From the NCBI GenBank assembly GCA_025403435.1, contig CM046349.1, positions 21,288,004-21,352,003 of the forward strand: DNA of 64,000 nt. Reading direction: 5' to 3'. Shown here in pieces: positions 11,841 through 24,806 of this stretch (within the stretch, counting starts at the first letter, position 1; every line of letters begins with the position of its first letter). The notes beneath the pieces are model-generated. The model made no database searches. It saw nothing but the letters and a program-made list of their open reading frames with translations, and had not been told where the DNA came from. The DNA is from Artocarpus heterophyllus (Eukaryota; Streptophyta; Magnoliopsida; Rosales; Moraceae). Both the position numbers and the translations under genes were made by a program.

Positions 11841-13021
11841 TTGCTAAAGATGTATTTAGGACTAGATCATGTTTTGGAGGAAGAGCCATGGAGTTTTGAC
11901 TACTCCCTCTTGGTCCTAAAGAAAGTAGATAATCGGGAGCAGATTGATATGGCCGATTTTTGCTCTACCAATTTTGGGTTCAATCGTATAATTTACCCTT
12001 GGATGCGCGGCTACTGGAGATTGGTGAGTTGATCGGAGATGCCATTGGTGATTTGGTGTCAGTCCATACGGATAAGCATGGCAAGTGTGGAGGGAAGTTT
12101 ATCATGATTAGAATTCGGTTGATATCTCGAAGCCTATCTATAGAGGGACTAGGGTTCGACAATGACTTGAAAAATTACCAGATATTTGTTTTTGTGTGGA
12201 AAACTCGGACATGTTCCAAAGACTGTACAGCGTCAGGATTGGCTGATAGAGATTTTGAAGAACCATTGCCATATGGAGAATGGTTGCAAGCCAGGAAGTT
12301 TGAATTTCCAGGTTTCCACCCCGAAGGGAAGGTGTGGCCAGGGTGGAGTGGTAATAACATCAGAAATATCTCTCCTCTTATTCCCGAAGGGTGGAGGCAG
12401 TCTGGTAGAAGAATTTCTAGGTAGTTGGAACTCTGACGAGATGGAGGTGTTTACTCGACAAAGGACGTTAAGGGTCAGCATGATTCTGGAGGAGTTATTA
12501 TTTTGAATCCGGTTTTGGCAAATTTCCCTTTGTTACCACATTCAAATCCAGAAGTTGTGCCTCCAATAAAAAAAAAAAGGTGTAAATCTGATCACGTGGA
12601 GGTTTCTAAAGGTGCATGTGAGGAGCAAACTAATGTGAATTAAAAAAAAAAAGAGAAGAAGAAGCACGTGAGACAAGTGAGAAACATGTAGGGACGTTGC
12701 ATGAGATTACGTTTGGATATCAATGTTAGTGAAACGATGTCCATTATTCTATCGTCCAAACTGTCAGGTGGCAAAGACCAGTTCTCGTTCTCTGTAGAGG
12801 GTGGGGAACCAAAGGTGAAGTTTGGAAAAAGGCGAGTTTCCTCAAATAAGTCTAGCAATCGTTTGAGGAAAAGAGTGAAGACAGAAGGTAATACTCTTTC
12901 TAAAAGAAAACTAGATGGTCTGGAATTTTCTTCTACAGAACAAAAGAGGATTGCTTTGTTGGATGTTTCAAATTTTGAGCGATCGGTGAAGGTTACGGAG
13001 CAACCCTGCCAAAGCCCATGA
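11841..13021 (+). pseudogene. LINE ORF1, DUF4283/zinc-knuckle protein (broken)
   Basis: It opens with EEEPWSFDYSLLVLKKVD (about 11,874-11,930), the DUF4283 signature of plant L1 ORF1 proteins. After a frame change it continues as FWVQSYNLPLDARLLEIGEL, then a degenerate zinc knuckle, FLCGKLGHVPKTVQ (near 12,190), whose last Cys is lost. A Lys/Arg-rich tail (12,701-13,021) ends in a TGA whose first two bases overlap the ORF2 start (ATGA at 13,018-13,021). This protein is thought to bind RNA in the LINE particle. Several stops and shifts make it non-functional. Confidence 0.85.
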
Positions 13022-15264
13022 GTTGCATAGTGTGGAACGCCTAAGGTTTAGGGAATCCATAGGCGTTCAATAAACTCCGCCTAGTTATCTGGAGTCATTC
13101 ACTCAAACTAGTTTTCATATCAGAAACTAGATTATTTGGACAGTCGACTAGATTTCTAAAGGATCGGCTGGGCTTTGAGGGTGGTTTTTGTGTGGATAAT
13201 GTAGGTCGAAGTGGAGGTCTGGCTTTGTTGTGGAATTCAGATTGGATGCTGGAAGTAAAAAATTATTCAAGGTATCACGTTGATGCTTTTGTTACATTGG
13301 AAGGGAAACTTTGGATATTCACGAGTTTTTATGGTCATCTAGAAAAGGCACAACGATACCATTCTTGAGAGGTTAAGACGTCTTCGAGGTTTGTACATTC
13401 TCCCTTGGTTGCTAGCAGGTGATTTCAACGAAATATTTTATTTGTCAGAGAAGTTGAGAGGCTCTAATCGTGCTAGTAATAGAATGGAATAATTTAGAGA
13501 TACGGTGGAAGCATGTGGACTCATTGACTTGGGTTTTCAGGGGGCACATTTTACTTGGAATAATAGGAAAGAGTCTCCAGATAATATCCCAGAAAGACTT
13601 GAGTTGTTTAGGGGGTCGAGATTGGTTTGAATTATTTGAAGATGTGCAGATCCATCATAAAGATTTTTAAGGTTCTGACCATAGAGTATTGCACCTACTC
13701 ATTTTGTCACAAGTAGGAGGCGCTAGTAGGTATAATAGGAGAAAAAAGAGGTTCTTATTTGAGCCGCTTTGGGGACAAAAGAGGAGTTTAGAGATATTGT
13801 AATGATTTTGTGGTATAGGGAGGCGATCAATGGTAATGGGTTCTTTTACAAAAGTACTTTAGAGCATTATGTGGTAGCTTTGTGCCAATGGGGTTCAGAC
13901 AGTTTTAGTTCCATTCCAAAAAAGGTCCGAGAGCTGCAAGAAAAAATTGAGGACCTTAACAATGTGAACGGAGGGATTGGGTCTAAGGATCAAATTTCAA
14001 AGATAACTGAGGAGTTGGACAGACTATTAACAATATGGGAACACTATTTGATCAACGATCAAGGAGGGATTTGTCTTTTGTGGAGGTGACTAGAATACTA
14101 AGTTTTTTCATTCAAAGGCATTGCTGAGGCGTAGCAAGAACGAGATTAAAGGCTTAGAGAATGAAAGTGGGGAGTGGCTAACAGATGGAGATGAGATTGT
14201 TTGGCAAGTGAAGTTTTATTTTGTTTCAGTTTTTCTCCACATTGAGTCCGGATTCCACTAATATGGAAGAAATGGTGGCGGGGGTGGATTGTAAGGTGTC
14301 TTGGAAGGTTTAGGAGGAGTTGGATAAATAGATTACGGGTTTAGAAGTTAGGAAGGCTCTATTCTCTATGTGTCCTTGGAAATAACCGGGATCGAATGGT
14401 TTTCATGTGGGGTTTTTTTAGGAGAATTGGGAGCTGGTGGTCTGGGATACCACACAAGTTTGTCTCAATGTGCTTAATGGTAATATGTTTAGTAGGAATC
14501 TGAATAAGGCTTATATTTTGCTTATACCGAAGATGAAAAAATCCCGAAAGGTGTTGGCTTTGAGGCCCATTAGTCTATGCAACGTGGTGTACAAAATAAT
14601 TACTAAAGCATTTGCTAATAGGCTTTAAACCTACCTACCTCAAATGGTTTCGGAAGAGAAGAGTGCTTTTGTCCCAGGGTGGTTAATCCTAGAAAACATC
14701 ACAATGGCTTTTAAGACAATACACTCTATCAAAAGGAAGACTGGGGGTTAACAAGGGCATATGGCTCTTAAGCTAGATATAAGTAAAGCTTATGATCTAG
14801 TAGAATAGTGTTTCTTGCAGAAAATGATGCTTAAATTGGGATTTTCCTCTAGATAAGTAAAGAGGATTATGGACTGTGTAAAGACGATTATCTTTTCTTT
14901 CTTGGTTAATGGTGCACCGATGGGAAGTGTGATGCTATATCGGGGACACAAACAAGGGTGTCCTTTCTCACCCTATCTCTTTTTATTGTGCATTGAGGGT
15001 TTTTGTTCTTTATTGTGAAGGGTGGAGGAGAGAAATAGTCTCAGAGGGATCTCCTGTGCTTGCAATGCTCTAAGGATTAACCATCTTCTTTTTCTAGATG
15101 ATGGTATTATTTTTGCTAGGGCAAATAAGGTTAATTACTAAGCGATGAGGGAGGTGTTAGAACTATATGAGAAGGCATTTGGCAAGCAATTTACAAAAAT
15201 CTTTGGCCACTTTTAGTCCGAATATTGATGAGGAGCATAGTAGGAATTTGTTGTATGTGTTGGG
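13018..15264 (+). pseudogene. LINE ORF2 part 1: endonuclease and reverse transcriptase (broken)
   Basis: The start at 13,018 reads MSCIVWNA*GLGNP, the conserved opening of plant L1 endonucleases. Further endonuclease motifs are GRSGGLALLWNSDW (near 13,210) and LLAGDFNEIFY (near 13,420). RT motifs follow: YILLIPKMKKSRK with RPISLCNVVYKIITKAFANR (14,510-14,630), MALKLDISKAYDLVE (near 14,765), GCPFSPYLF (near 14,960) and FLDDGIIFA (near 15,095). Stops are frequent. The frame is cut at 15,264 by a solo LTR and resumes at 17,155. Confidence 0.92.
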
Positions 15265-17149
15265 TGTTGGAAAACTAGTACGTAGTGAAATTTTAAAATT
15301 TTTAAATCAGAGTATTTTTCAAAATATAAATTTGACATGCTAAATATATAAATTAATGACAGATCTTACTAACTTCTTTTGTATACTAAAGTAGGCTCAA
15401 ATCCGAATAGAGAAGAACGTTCTAGAAGAGTTTCAACTAACTAGTCTTCTTCGATATTCTCTATCCACGCTTGGGATGTAGGTGGTCATACATCGCACAG
15501 CTCTACCTTCGGTGACTCTCCTTGCAACCACTTGAAAAGACCTAGGGTTAAAGTTCTTGATGTTGAATAATAGCTCTCAGGGTGTTTCAGAGTTTATCAA
15601 ACTAGAGAACTCACCTATGCTTTTTAACTGATCTAAATAGCTAAAAAAGCTCATCCCCTATTTATAGTGGTCAAATCTGGTCAAGCCCTATCAGATAAAG
15701 CCTCAAAATTCGAATCTGGATCAACTTCTAGTGAAAAAACGCATCTAAAACACATATACAGATTATCATATGATTGATAGGCTGAACTTGCGATTATTTG
15801 ATCCTTAAGAATATCTTATTTTCCACTGGAGATTTTTAGATAAAGCCTCGGTTTTAATTTACATAACCCAATAGAAAAGTTATCTAATCAAAACAGTCAT
15901 ATCTAGATAATCTCATAGAAAATGAAATATTATCCAAATAATTCAATATGTTTATCTTGAATTAATTTACAAAATTAATTCAACCAATAAACTAACATGA
16001 ATTATTAAATCTAATCCTATCGAATTTTAGCCAATCTAGTAATTTAACATAAGTCACCAATATGTAGAAAAAGCATGCCGTATCATTACAGGATTTATTA
16101 TGAGCTAGCAAATAAGACCCGATGGACATATGCAATTCAAGCTCCTATAATTATAAACTACAATATCCCATATACATATTTTGTAATTATCAACTCTAAC
16201 GCTACTCCACAAAGAACTTAGAGCTACACTCTCGAATTATATAAAATTGCAAAGCTACAAGTAAGCTAACCGTCCATAACATATCATAATGTATCACATC
16301 TCCATACGATATTCATAATCAGCTTAAGGATAAATTATGTTTTACCTTCTTCATTATTTTTATCTTACATTCCATAATCACACCATTGGAATACTTACTA
16401 TCCAAAGATAGTATACCATTTGGTTACACCTGTGTACCAAATGGATGAGTACTCCAATCTTCGAATTATAGGATAACGCATATAATAGAATATCATTGGC
16501 TCTACAAAAAGAGTTATGGGTTCTATATCTACAAATAACAAGTCTACACAATCAAGAGTTATGTGTCTAACATATCGGTATGCGTATCATTATAAAGTTA
16601 GGATGTCACCTTTTGGTACATCAAAAGACATAAGTCAAGAATACGAGCCCATTAGTCATTTCAAGATTAAGCCACAACACATATGATTATCTAAAGTGAA
16701 TTGATGTACACAAATTAAATTATTAACCAAATCAATTCAACTTTTATGCCCCTAATCTAATACATCATCACTTATGACAATGCACCAATGTTTCTACTCG
16801 CGGAGTCCCACTCTGATGACCAAGACAAACCATCTCCTATTAGAGATGTAGACAACTTAATTAACAATCTTAGCATGAATAAAGCGCCCAACTTTATTTC
16901 ATTGATTGCGGATCTTATGATTTAGACCATTATCTTTAAGATTCATGTCTTCCAAATAATCTGTCTATTATATGCACAATTCTTAAAGATTTAGACCGAC
17001 AGTCTCAGACTTTATTTGCTTATCATACATTCAATAGAAATGAATATAAAGATGACAACATTTGATATATGAATAATAAATAAACTCTTTATTGATAAAA
17101 TGTCTCCAAAAAATATAACATTTTACTCCTTAAGGCGTCATGTCTAACA
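15265..17149 (-). repeat. solo LTR of the long copia family, in the LINE RT
   Basis: On the plus strand it begins TGTTGGAAAAC and ends GTCTAACA, matching in reverse the LTRs at 53,340 and 61,526. It is flanked by a perfect 5-bp target-site duplication, TTGGG (15,260-15,264 and 17,150-17,154). No internal region, primer binding site or polypurine tract is present, so it is a solo LTR, 1,885 bp long. Confidence 0.92.
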
Positions 17150-17154
17150 TTGGG

Positions 17155-17503
17155 CCAAACAAATAATGAACCTTATAACTACTATTTAGGCTTTCCCTCT
17201 TTTATTGGTAGAGATAGATTGCAAGTTTTTAACAGGTTGAAAGAGAAGGTGTGGAAGAAGTTACAATTGTAGAAGAGTAAGTTGTTTTCTATAGTTAGTA
17301 GAGAAATATTGGTAAAGGTTGTGGCCTAAGCTAACTCCACCTATCAAAATCCCTTCTATTTTACATAATGAACTCCATTTTAGGGTGGCAAGGTTTTGGT
17401 GGGGAGGAGGTGGTAATGATAGGAAGATTCATTGCGTAAGATGGGAGAGATTGTGCAAACCTTAAATTTTAGGGGGTATGGATTTTTGGGACATGTAGGC
17501 TTT
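17155..17503 (+). pseudogene. LINE ORF2 part 2: end of RT (broken)
   Basis: Right after the solo LTR the LINE frame resumes with YYLGFPSFIGRDRLQVFNRL, then VWKKLQL, SIVSREILVKVVA and RKIHCVRWERLCKP, ending near GGMDFWDM*AF. This is the stretch following the RT core in plant L1 elements. It is cut at 17,503 by the next LTR. Confidence 0.88.
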
Positions 17504-18562
17504 TAGAAAATATAGCAGAAACATGCTAATAGTACGTATCGTGTATAATAAAAATTTTCTCACAACTGTTATATAATGCTATAGATTATATTAATTTTGT
17601 AGATAAATAAATATGTAAATACTTTGCTTATCGAAGCATGATCGATGACGAAAACAAAGGAATGACAAAGGAAGTTCTCTTTAAGATGTAACCACAATTT
17701 TTCTCGCCTAGTCCTCGACATCGAATGGACGTACGTGTGGGCGTAGAAGGAATATGGTTTCTAATGATCACTCGACTAATTTAAGTCCCAAAAATAGAAG
17801 AACTCTTCTTCTTTGTCTTTCTCTCTCTACACCCTTGTGTGAGTGTTTTTCTACAACATACTCTCAGTCCTTCCGAGACTCACAAGTATATATGAAGTGA
17901 ATAGAGGAAGCCTCTATTTATAGAGAATAAGAGAGCTAATCAATTTTAGAAAGTCCCTTTATTTTAATTTTAATATCAAATATTTAATTAAAATATAAGA
18001 CACAAGTTTTTCATTCTCATATGTGATAGGCACCACACACACATAAATACCATCTCTATGTATGGTGCCAATTTAGAGAAAAAGGAAAAGAAAATTTGCT
18101 TGTTACCCAATCTTATTTTGTTTCTACTTTAAACTTTTCATATTTGAATTAAATCACATTTGTTTAAAATTGGAAATACTAAATATGAAAACTTTGTAAA
18201 CAAGCTTTGATGTGCACAAGAGGACTTTCCTCTTTATGCTTAGGTGCCACAAGCAGTGGGACCCTCCCACTGTGTGTGCCACACACAGTGGGACCCATCC
18301 ACTATGTGACTTCCAAAATTAATTATTTTATTTTATTTATCAAACAATATAATTATTTAATAAATATAAATTAATTCATAATTAATTTTATTTTGAGTAA
18401 TATTTAATTTTAAATTAATTATTAAACCAATAATTCCGCTTGTCCAAACATTATTTACAAGGTGGCAGGGGACTAATAGACCCATAATTTCAAGCTCCAA
18501 TAAAACCAATATATTAATTAAACTTTTAATTCCAATGTAACTCGACTAAATACTTACAATTG

Positions 18563-18820
18563 TATTGAAAATTGAAGATTAAGCTAAGATATTGCCAATT
18601 CTTAGAGATTTAATAGCTATAATATTAATGTAAATATAGGGAGACAGCTGTAATAGATATGTAAATATAGGAATAGTCAACTCCTGTAAATTAGGTTGGC
18701 TGGAATGATTTTATTTGTTGTTTTTTGTGATCTGTAGTTCCTATAAGTAATGAACGTATAAATTGTATTATCATTGAGTCAACATATAAAAAATTCCACA
18801 AATTATTCTCTCTCTTGGCA
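18563..18820 (+). repeat. 5' LTR of copia B
   Basis: It begins TATTGAAAATTGAAG (the first G of TG is mutated) and ends CTCTTGGCA. It aligns along its whole length with the 3' LTR and carries the shared GACAGCTGTAATAG box. Confidence 0.92.
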
Positions 18821-18833
18821 TGGTATCAGAGCC
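18821..18833 (+). promoter_or_regulatory. primer binding site of copia B
   Basis: TGGTATCAGAGCC, the perfect initiator tRNA-Met complement, directly follows the 5' LTR. Confidence 0.93.
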
Positions 18834-18889
18834 TTGGCTCTTTCCTTCAAAACCTAAAGACTTATTTGAAATTCTAGCCTTTTATCATA

Positions 18890-21779
18890 ATGTTAGACAT
18901 ATCATCTAATTCAACCTTCCTCTTGCTGTTTCAAAAAAAAGCAATGACACCCAAACCTTCGACACCAAATCTCACTCTATTCAAATCACAACAATCTGGT
19001 TAAATGGTGATAATTTCCTGAGGTGGTCTCAATGTGGAAAACGATATGTAGCGAAATTTTAAAAATTATTAAATCGAAAACTTTTTCAAATAATAAGTTT
19101 GATAAGCTAAGTACTTATCTTATGTACCTCTTTTGAATACCAAACACAACAAAAACTCTGACTAGAGAAGAACGTCTTGGAATAGCATTAACCAACTGAT
19201 CTTCGTTGTTATTCTTTTTCCACGATTAGAATGCGAGTGATCATACGTCATACAGTTTTTCTTCCCGTGACTCTCTTTCCAACCACTTGACAAAACCTAA
19301 AACTAAGATTCCAAATGTTGAATAAGAGCTCTCTTGGAATTTTAAAGTTTATCTCACTAGAATACTCACTCTATATTTGTCAAATGATCTAAGAAACAAT
19401 GAAAAATAGTTCCCTTCATATAGTGGTCAAATTTGAGGTTAATCCCTATTAGATTAGGATTCAAAATTCAAGTCTAAATCAGCATCTGATAAAAAATGCG
19501 TCAAAAATACGTAAGAAGATTATCGTATGGTTGGTCTGTCGATTTGTGAGATTGATCTGCCGAACTAGCTCTATTGGCTTGCTGACCAAACGATAATCTG
19601 AAAATCTCATAATATCTTATTTCATGTAGGAATATTAGATAAAGCCTCAGTTTTAATTTAAATAATCCAATACAGAAGTTATTTGATTAAAATAGTCATA
19701 TACATATAATCACATATCAAATAAAATATTATCCAAATAATTCAACGTGTTTATCTTGAATTAATTCACAAAATTAATTTAACCAATAAATCAACATAAA
19801 TCATTAAATCTAATCTATCGAATTTCAACCAATCTAATAATTAACATAAGTCACCAATATGTAGGAAAAACATGCCGTATCGTTATAGAAATTTTTATGA
19901 GCTAGCAAAGGGGATCTAATAGATATTTATAGATCAAGCTCCTATAATTATAAAATAACATATCCCAGATACATATAATTTATAATTATCAATTCTAACA
20001 CCACTCCACTAGAAGCTTAGAGCTGTACCCTCAAACTATATAAAATTAGAAAGCTCTAATAAGCTAATCATTCATGACATATTATAATGTGTAATATTTT
20101 CATAAGATAGTCATAATAGGTTTAAGGATAAATTCTGTTTTACTTTTTTGATTATTTTTATCTTATATTTCATTATCTCACGATTAGAATACTTATGTTC
20201 ATAAATAGTATATCATTCGTTACACCTATGTGTCTAAATGGTTAAGCGTTCCAGTCTTCTAATTATAGGATAATGCCTATAAGAGAATATCATTAACTCT
20301 ACAAAAGAGATATGGATTCCTATCTATGAATAACGAGCCTATGTTAATCAAAAGTCATGTCTCCAATGTACCAGTATGTATACCATTATCAAAACAGGAT
20401 GTTATCTTTTGGTATATCAAAAGACACAAGTCAAGAATATGGGCCCATTAATTCATTTTAGGATTAAGACAGAACACATATGATTGTTGAAATTACATTG
20501 ATTTAAACAAACAAAATTGTTAATCAAATGAATTCAACTTTTGTCTCGATCCAATATATCATCATCTATGATAATATACCAATGTTTCTACTTGTGGAGT
20601 CCAACTACGATGATCGAGACAAGTCATCTCCTGTTAGAGATGTAGACAACATAATAATCTTTAGTATGAATAAAGCGCCTAGCTTTATTCCCCCGATTGC
20701 TGACCTTATCATTTAGACTATCACCTTTAAAATTTATGTCTTCTGCATAATCTATCCATCATATGCACGATCTTAAAGGTTTAGACTGACAGTCACAGAT
20801 TTTTGTTTGCTTATTATACTTTCAACATAAATGAACATAAAGAGGACAACATTTGATATATGAAAATAAATAAACTATTTTTTGATTAAATGTCTCCAAA
20901 ACTATTACATTATTTAATCCTTAAAGCACCTAGTCTAGCACTTAGTCTGTCAAAATGTATATTCAAGAAAGGGGAAGATTGGTTATCTAATGAGAGATAA
21001 GAAGGAACCTATCGAGAAAGACCCAACATATGCAACCTAGGATGCTGAAAATTCCATGATAATGACATGGTTCGTTAATTCTATAGAGGAAGAAATCAGT
21101 TCTAACTACATGTGCTGCCCTAATGTAAAGGAACTTTAGGACAATATTAACCAGATGTATTCTAATCTGGGTAATCAATCCCAAGTTTATGAATTGACTC
21201 TCAAACTTGGAGAAATCTATCAAGGAGACACAGTGTCACCAAATATTTCAACTTATTGAAGCAGCTGTTGTAGGACTTGGATTTGTTCAACACCTACGAA
21301 TGGAAATCAATTCATGACTATAACCACTACAAGAAAGCAGTGGAAAACAATAGTACCTTTAAATTTCTTGCTGGGCTTAATATTGAGTTTGATGAAGTGA
21401 GGGGAAGAATAATCGGTATGCAGTCCCTCCCATCAATTGGCAAGGTATTTTCTAAAGTCACAAGAGAAGAAAGCCCCAGAAGTGTTATGCTTGGAAAAAG
21501 GTCATCTACAGCACCTGTTGAGAACTTGGCCATGATTGCTTCTTATGCCAATGCAAATAGAACCATTATGAATCGGTGGAAACCAAATGAAAAGCGTTGT
21601 GTATGGTGTGACTACCATAATAAACCTTGCCATACTTGGAAGAATTGCTGGAAGATTCACCGCAAACCAGCAAATTAGAAAAGCAACAGACTTGGTGATA
21701 AGCAAAACCATGTGTTTCCTTCTACCGATGAAGCTTAGATGAGTCCCTTAGTAAAGAACAGATGGATCATCTTCTTAAA
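18890..21779 (+). pseudogene. copia B gag, interrupted by a solo LTR
   Basis: The N-terminal part lies before the LTR (ITTIWLNGDNFLRWSQ, ending at about 19,032) and continues directly after it at 20,946 (SVKMYIQERGRL). Further on are QVYELTLKLGEIYQGD (near 21,180) and FLAGLNIEFDEVRGRI (near 21,366). The zinc knuckle, CVWCDYHNKPCHTWKNCW, is at about 21,600-21,653. The continuity across the LTR confirms the insertion point. Frameshifts and stops are present on both sides. Confidence 0.88.
19033..20940 (-). repeat. solo LTR of the long copia family, in copia B gag
   Basis: Plus-strand ends are TGTGGAAAACG and GTCTAGCA, matching in reverse the LTRs at 53,340, 15,265 and 61,526. The flanks CTCAA (19,028-19,032) and CTTAG (20,941-20,945) differ by two transitions, as expected of an aged 5-bp duplication. 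It is 1,908 bp with no internal region. The gag frame is continuous when the LTR is skipped. Confidence 0.87.
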
Positions 21780-24541
21780 TTGCTAAAGTCCAATTCCTTA
21801 TATGGTACTCCTAGTGTTTCTTTGGTTCAAACAGGTAGCGAATCTTATGCCCTATCTTGTTTTTTTTTGCTCCTTGATCATTGATTTTAGGGCATATGAT
21901 TATATGACTAGTGCCTCACATTTATTTAGCACTTATTCACCATGTTTTGGAAATGAAAAAGTTAGGATTACCGATGGGAGTTTCTCAAAAATTGTAGAAA
22001 AATGCATGATAAAAATTTCGAAGAGTGTATAGATCTTAAATCTATCCTTCATGTTCGTAAGTTTGCCTGCAATCTTTTGTTTATGAGTAAATTTTCAAAA
22101 GATTCTAACTGTTGAATTACCTTCTTTAACTCTCGTTGTGATTTCCAGGACTAGAGCTCGAGGAGGATGATTGTTAGTACTAAGATGATAAATGGTCTTT
22201 ACTACTTTGATGACAGCTTCTTCAGTAATAAAAAAGTTCAATTGTTCTTGATTTTGAGTTGCTAGTTTGTACTAGAAGAAGGCCTCGTCAAAAGAGCAAA
22301 GACCCTCCAATCATCTCAATACAAGACTAATCAGAGCCTTTGAGGGATAATCCTTTAAATATTCCTGGTAATCCTATTCCTTCTATTCTTATTTCTTCTC
22401 TTCCTTCTAATCCTACTCCCGTGTCTTCCTCGATACCTACAAATTATAAACCCTTGGATTTTAATATTCCTATAGCCATAAAAAAAGGAGTCCAAACATG
22501 TCCTAAGCATCCTATTGCCGAATATGTGTCTTACCAAAACATTTCCAATAACCATAGGGCATTCATTTCTAAGATTTCTCACCTATTGATTCCAAGAAAC
22601 ATACAGGAAGCTCTAGGTGATCTGAATTAGAAGTTAGCAGTTTTGAAAGAGATGAATGCTCCGAGGAAAAGTGTTACTTGGGAAGTGGTTAATTTGCCAA
22701 AAGAAAAAAAGGCAGTAGAGTGTAAATGGGTGTTTATAATAAAATGCAAGGCTGATGGAAGTATAGAAAGGTATAAGGCAAGGCTCATGGTGAAAGGCTT
22801 CACACAGACACACAGAATTGACTATCAAGAGACGTTCTCCATAGTAGCTAAGATAAATTCAATCCGTGTACTTCTATTTCTAGCCATGAATTCCAACTGG
22901 CCTTTACACAGTTAGATGTAAAAATGCCTTTCTAAATAGGGATTCTGAGAAGGAAGTATATATGAGCTTGCGAGCTAGATTTGAAGAAATGTTTGGTGTA
23001 GATAAAGTTTGCAGGTTAAAAAAGTTCATTTTATGGACTCAAACAGTCTCCTAGAGCATGGTTTGAATGCTTTGGGAAAGCTATGAAAGGTCATGGTTAG
23101 TGTCAAAGTCAAGCAGATCATACCATGTTTTACAAACATTCAAAAAGATAGAAAATTGCCATTTTAATTGTTTATGTGGATGATATAATCTTGATAGGTG
23201 ACGATACTGCAAAACTAGAAAGACTGAAGAAGAAACTTGCTAATGACATGAGATCAAGACTTGGGTGCATTAAAATATTTCCTTATGATAGAGTTTGCTA
23301 GGTCTAAGAAAGGTATATTTTCAGCCAAAGAAAATATATACTAGACTTGCTTGGTGAAGCAGGGTTGATAGGCTACAAAGCTGTTGAAACTCTAATTGAA
23401 CCTAACTTAAAATTGCAAGCTACCAATTCCAAAGATGTGGTAGATTGGGAACTGTACTAGAGGCTTGTTGGAAGACTAATTTACTTGTCTCATACACGTC
23501 TTGATAGAGCTTTTACATTAAGCATGATAAGCCAATTCATGCATTCACCAGGACCATAAGATTTTGATGTTGTAAATTGGATCTTGAGTTATTTAAAAGG
23601 AACACCTGGAAGGGGTTTGATGTTTAAAAAATGTAGGCACCTAGAAATTGAAGCCTACACCAATGCAAACTAGGTTGGAAGTTGTAATGCCTCAACCCCC
23701 CATGGGGTCCACCTGATGGGACCCTTGGCATAGTCGGGTCTTATACTCGTTACTCATATATACTGTCCCTTTTGAGCACCTAGCGACCCTCAAGGATTTC
23801 TTCATGTCCCCCAATACTTGAACCCAAGACCTCTTTGCTTATAAAGTTCTTAAGTCAAATGTTGGTAAATGTTGATACCAATTGACCTTGAACTAACATT
23901 TGACATAAGAACCTTATAAGCAGGGAAGTCTTGGGTTCAAGTGTTGGGGGAAGTGAAGAAATCCCTGACGGCTGCTAGATGCCTAAAGGGGACAGTATGT
24001 ATGAATAATAAGTATAAGACCCGACTATACTAGGGGCCCCGTCAGGTGGACCTCATGGGGGTTTGAGGCATTCAAGAAGTATAACTGATAGAAAATCAAC
24101 ATCAAGCTGTTGCACCTTTGTTGGAGGCAATCAACTTGTTGGAGGCAATCTTGTTACTTCACAAGTAAGAAACAAAATGTTGTTGCTAGGAGTAGGGTAG
24201 AAGCCGAGTTTAGATTTGTTGCGCATGGGATTTATGAAGTGATGTGGATTAAAAGACTTCTAGAAGACCTAAAGATCTACAATTAGTCACCAATGAAGGT
24301 GTACTGTGACAAAAAGGCAACCATCTCTATTGCTTATAATCTAGTTCTACATGATAAAACTAAGCACGTAGAAGTGGATAATCATTTTATCAAAGAAAAA
24401 CTTGATGGTGGGTTGATTTGCATGCCGTACATCCCAATTGAAGATCAAGTTGCAGACATACTCACAAAGAGACTACAAAAGAAGCAATTTGATAGTTTAA
24501 TTAGCAAGCTGGCTATAGAAAATATCTTTAGTCTAGCTTGA
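21780..24541 (+). pseudogene. copia B pol without integrase: protease remnant, RT, RNase H
   Basis: A protease remnant (near 21,890, YDYMTSASHLFSTYSPCF) and GAG-pre-integrase traces (to about 22,240) run straight into the RT region. No integrase DDE core is visible. RT pieces include CKWVFIIKCKADGSIERYKA (22,720-22,780), an intact VYVDDIILIGDD (near 23,175) and YLSHTRLDRAF (near 23,486). RNase H follows, with SYLKGTPGRGL, DRKSTSSCC (after the foldback element) and a C-terminal block at 24,293-24,541 with TKHVEVDNHFIKE and DILTKRLQ. Stops are scattered throughout. Confidence 0.9.
23683..24075. mobile_element. 393-bp foldback (MITE-like) element in copia B RNase H
   Basis: The two halves are long inverted repeats of about 170-180 bp: it begins TGTAATGCCTCAACCCC and ends with the complement of TTGAATGCCTCAAACCC. 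Long matching blocks around GGTCCACCTGATGGG and GTCGGGTCTTATACT occur in both arms, leaving a small loop near 23,875. The perfect flanking repeat GAAGT (23,678-23,682 and 24,076-24,080) is the target-site duplication. The RNase H frame is continuous if the element and one GAAGT are skipped. No ORF is present, so it must be non-autonomous. Confidence 0.9.
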
Positions 24542-24548
24542 GAGAAAG

Positions 24549-24806
24549 TGTTGGAAATTGAAGAGTAGGCTAAGATATTATCAATTCTTAGAGATTTGAA
24601 AGCTGTAATATTTATGTAAATATAAAGAGACAGCTGTAATAGTTATGTAAATATAGGAATAGCCAACTCCTATAAATTAGGTTAGCTAGAATGATTTTAT
24701 TTGCTGTTTTTTGTGATTTGGAGTTCCTATAAGTAGTGAACGTATAAATTGTATTATCATTGAATCAATATATAGAAAATTCCACAAATTATTCTCTTTA
24801 TTTGCA
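24549..24806 (+). repeat. 3' LTR of copia B
   Basis: It starts TGTTGGAAATTG right after the purine tract GAGAGAAAG (24,540-24,548) and ends TATTTGCA. It is 258 bp, equal in length to the 5' LTR. Confidence 0.92.

Larger units (their letters stand above)
18563..24806 (+). mobile_element. Ty1/copia retrotransposon B with 258-bp LTRs
   Basis: Two direct LTRs of equal length (18,563-18,820 and 24,549-24,806) flank a primer binding site, gag, protease remnant, RT and RNase H, and a purine tract before the 3' LTR. The flanks are AATTG (18,558-18,562) and AATTA (24,807-24,811), a five-base duplication with one change. The integrase core is missing. It carries two later insertions: a solo LTR (19,033-20,940) and a foldback element (23,683-24,075). 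It is dead, but its boundaries are clear. Confidence 0.93.

Noticed and set aside
18821..18833. tRNA-like matches at TGGTATCAGAGCC sites
   Set aside because: These are retrotransposon primer binding sites, complementary to a tRNA end. No cloverleaf or full tRNA gene surrounds them.
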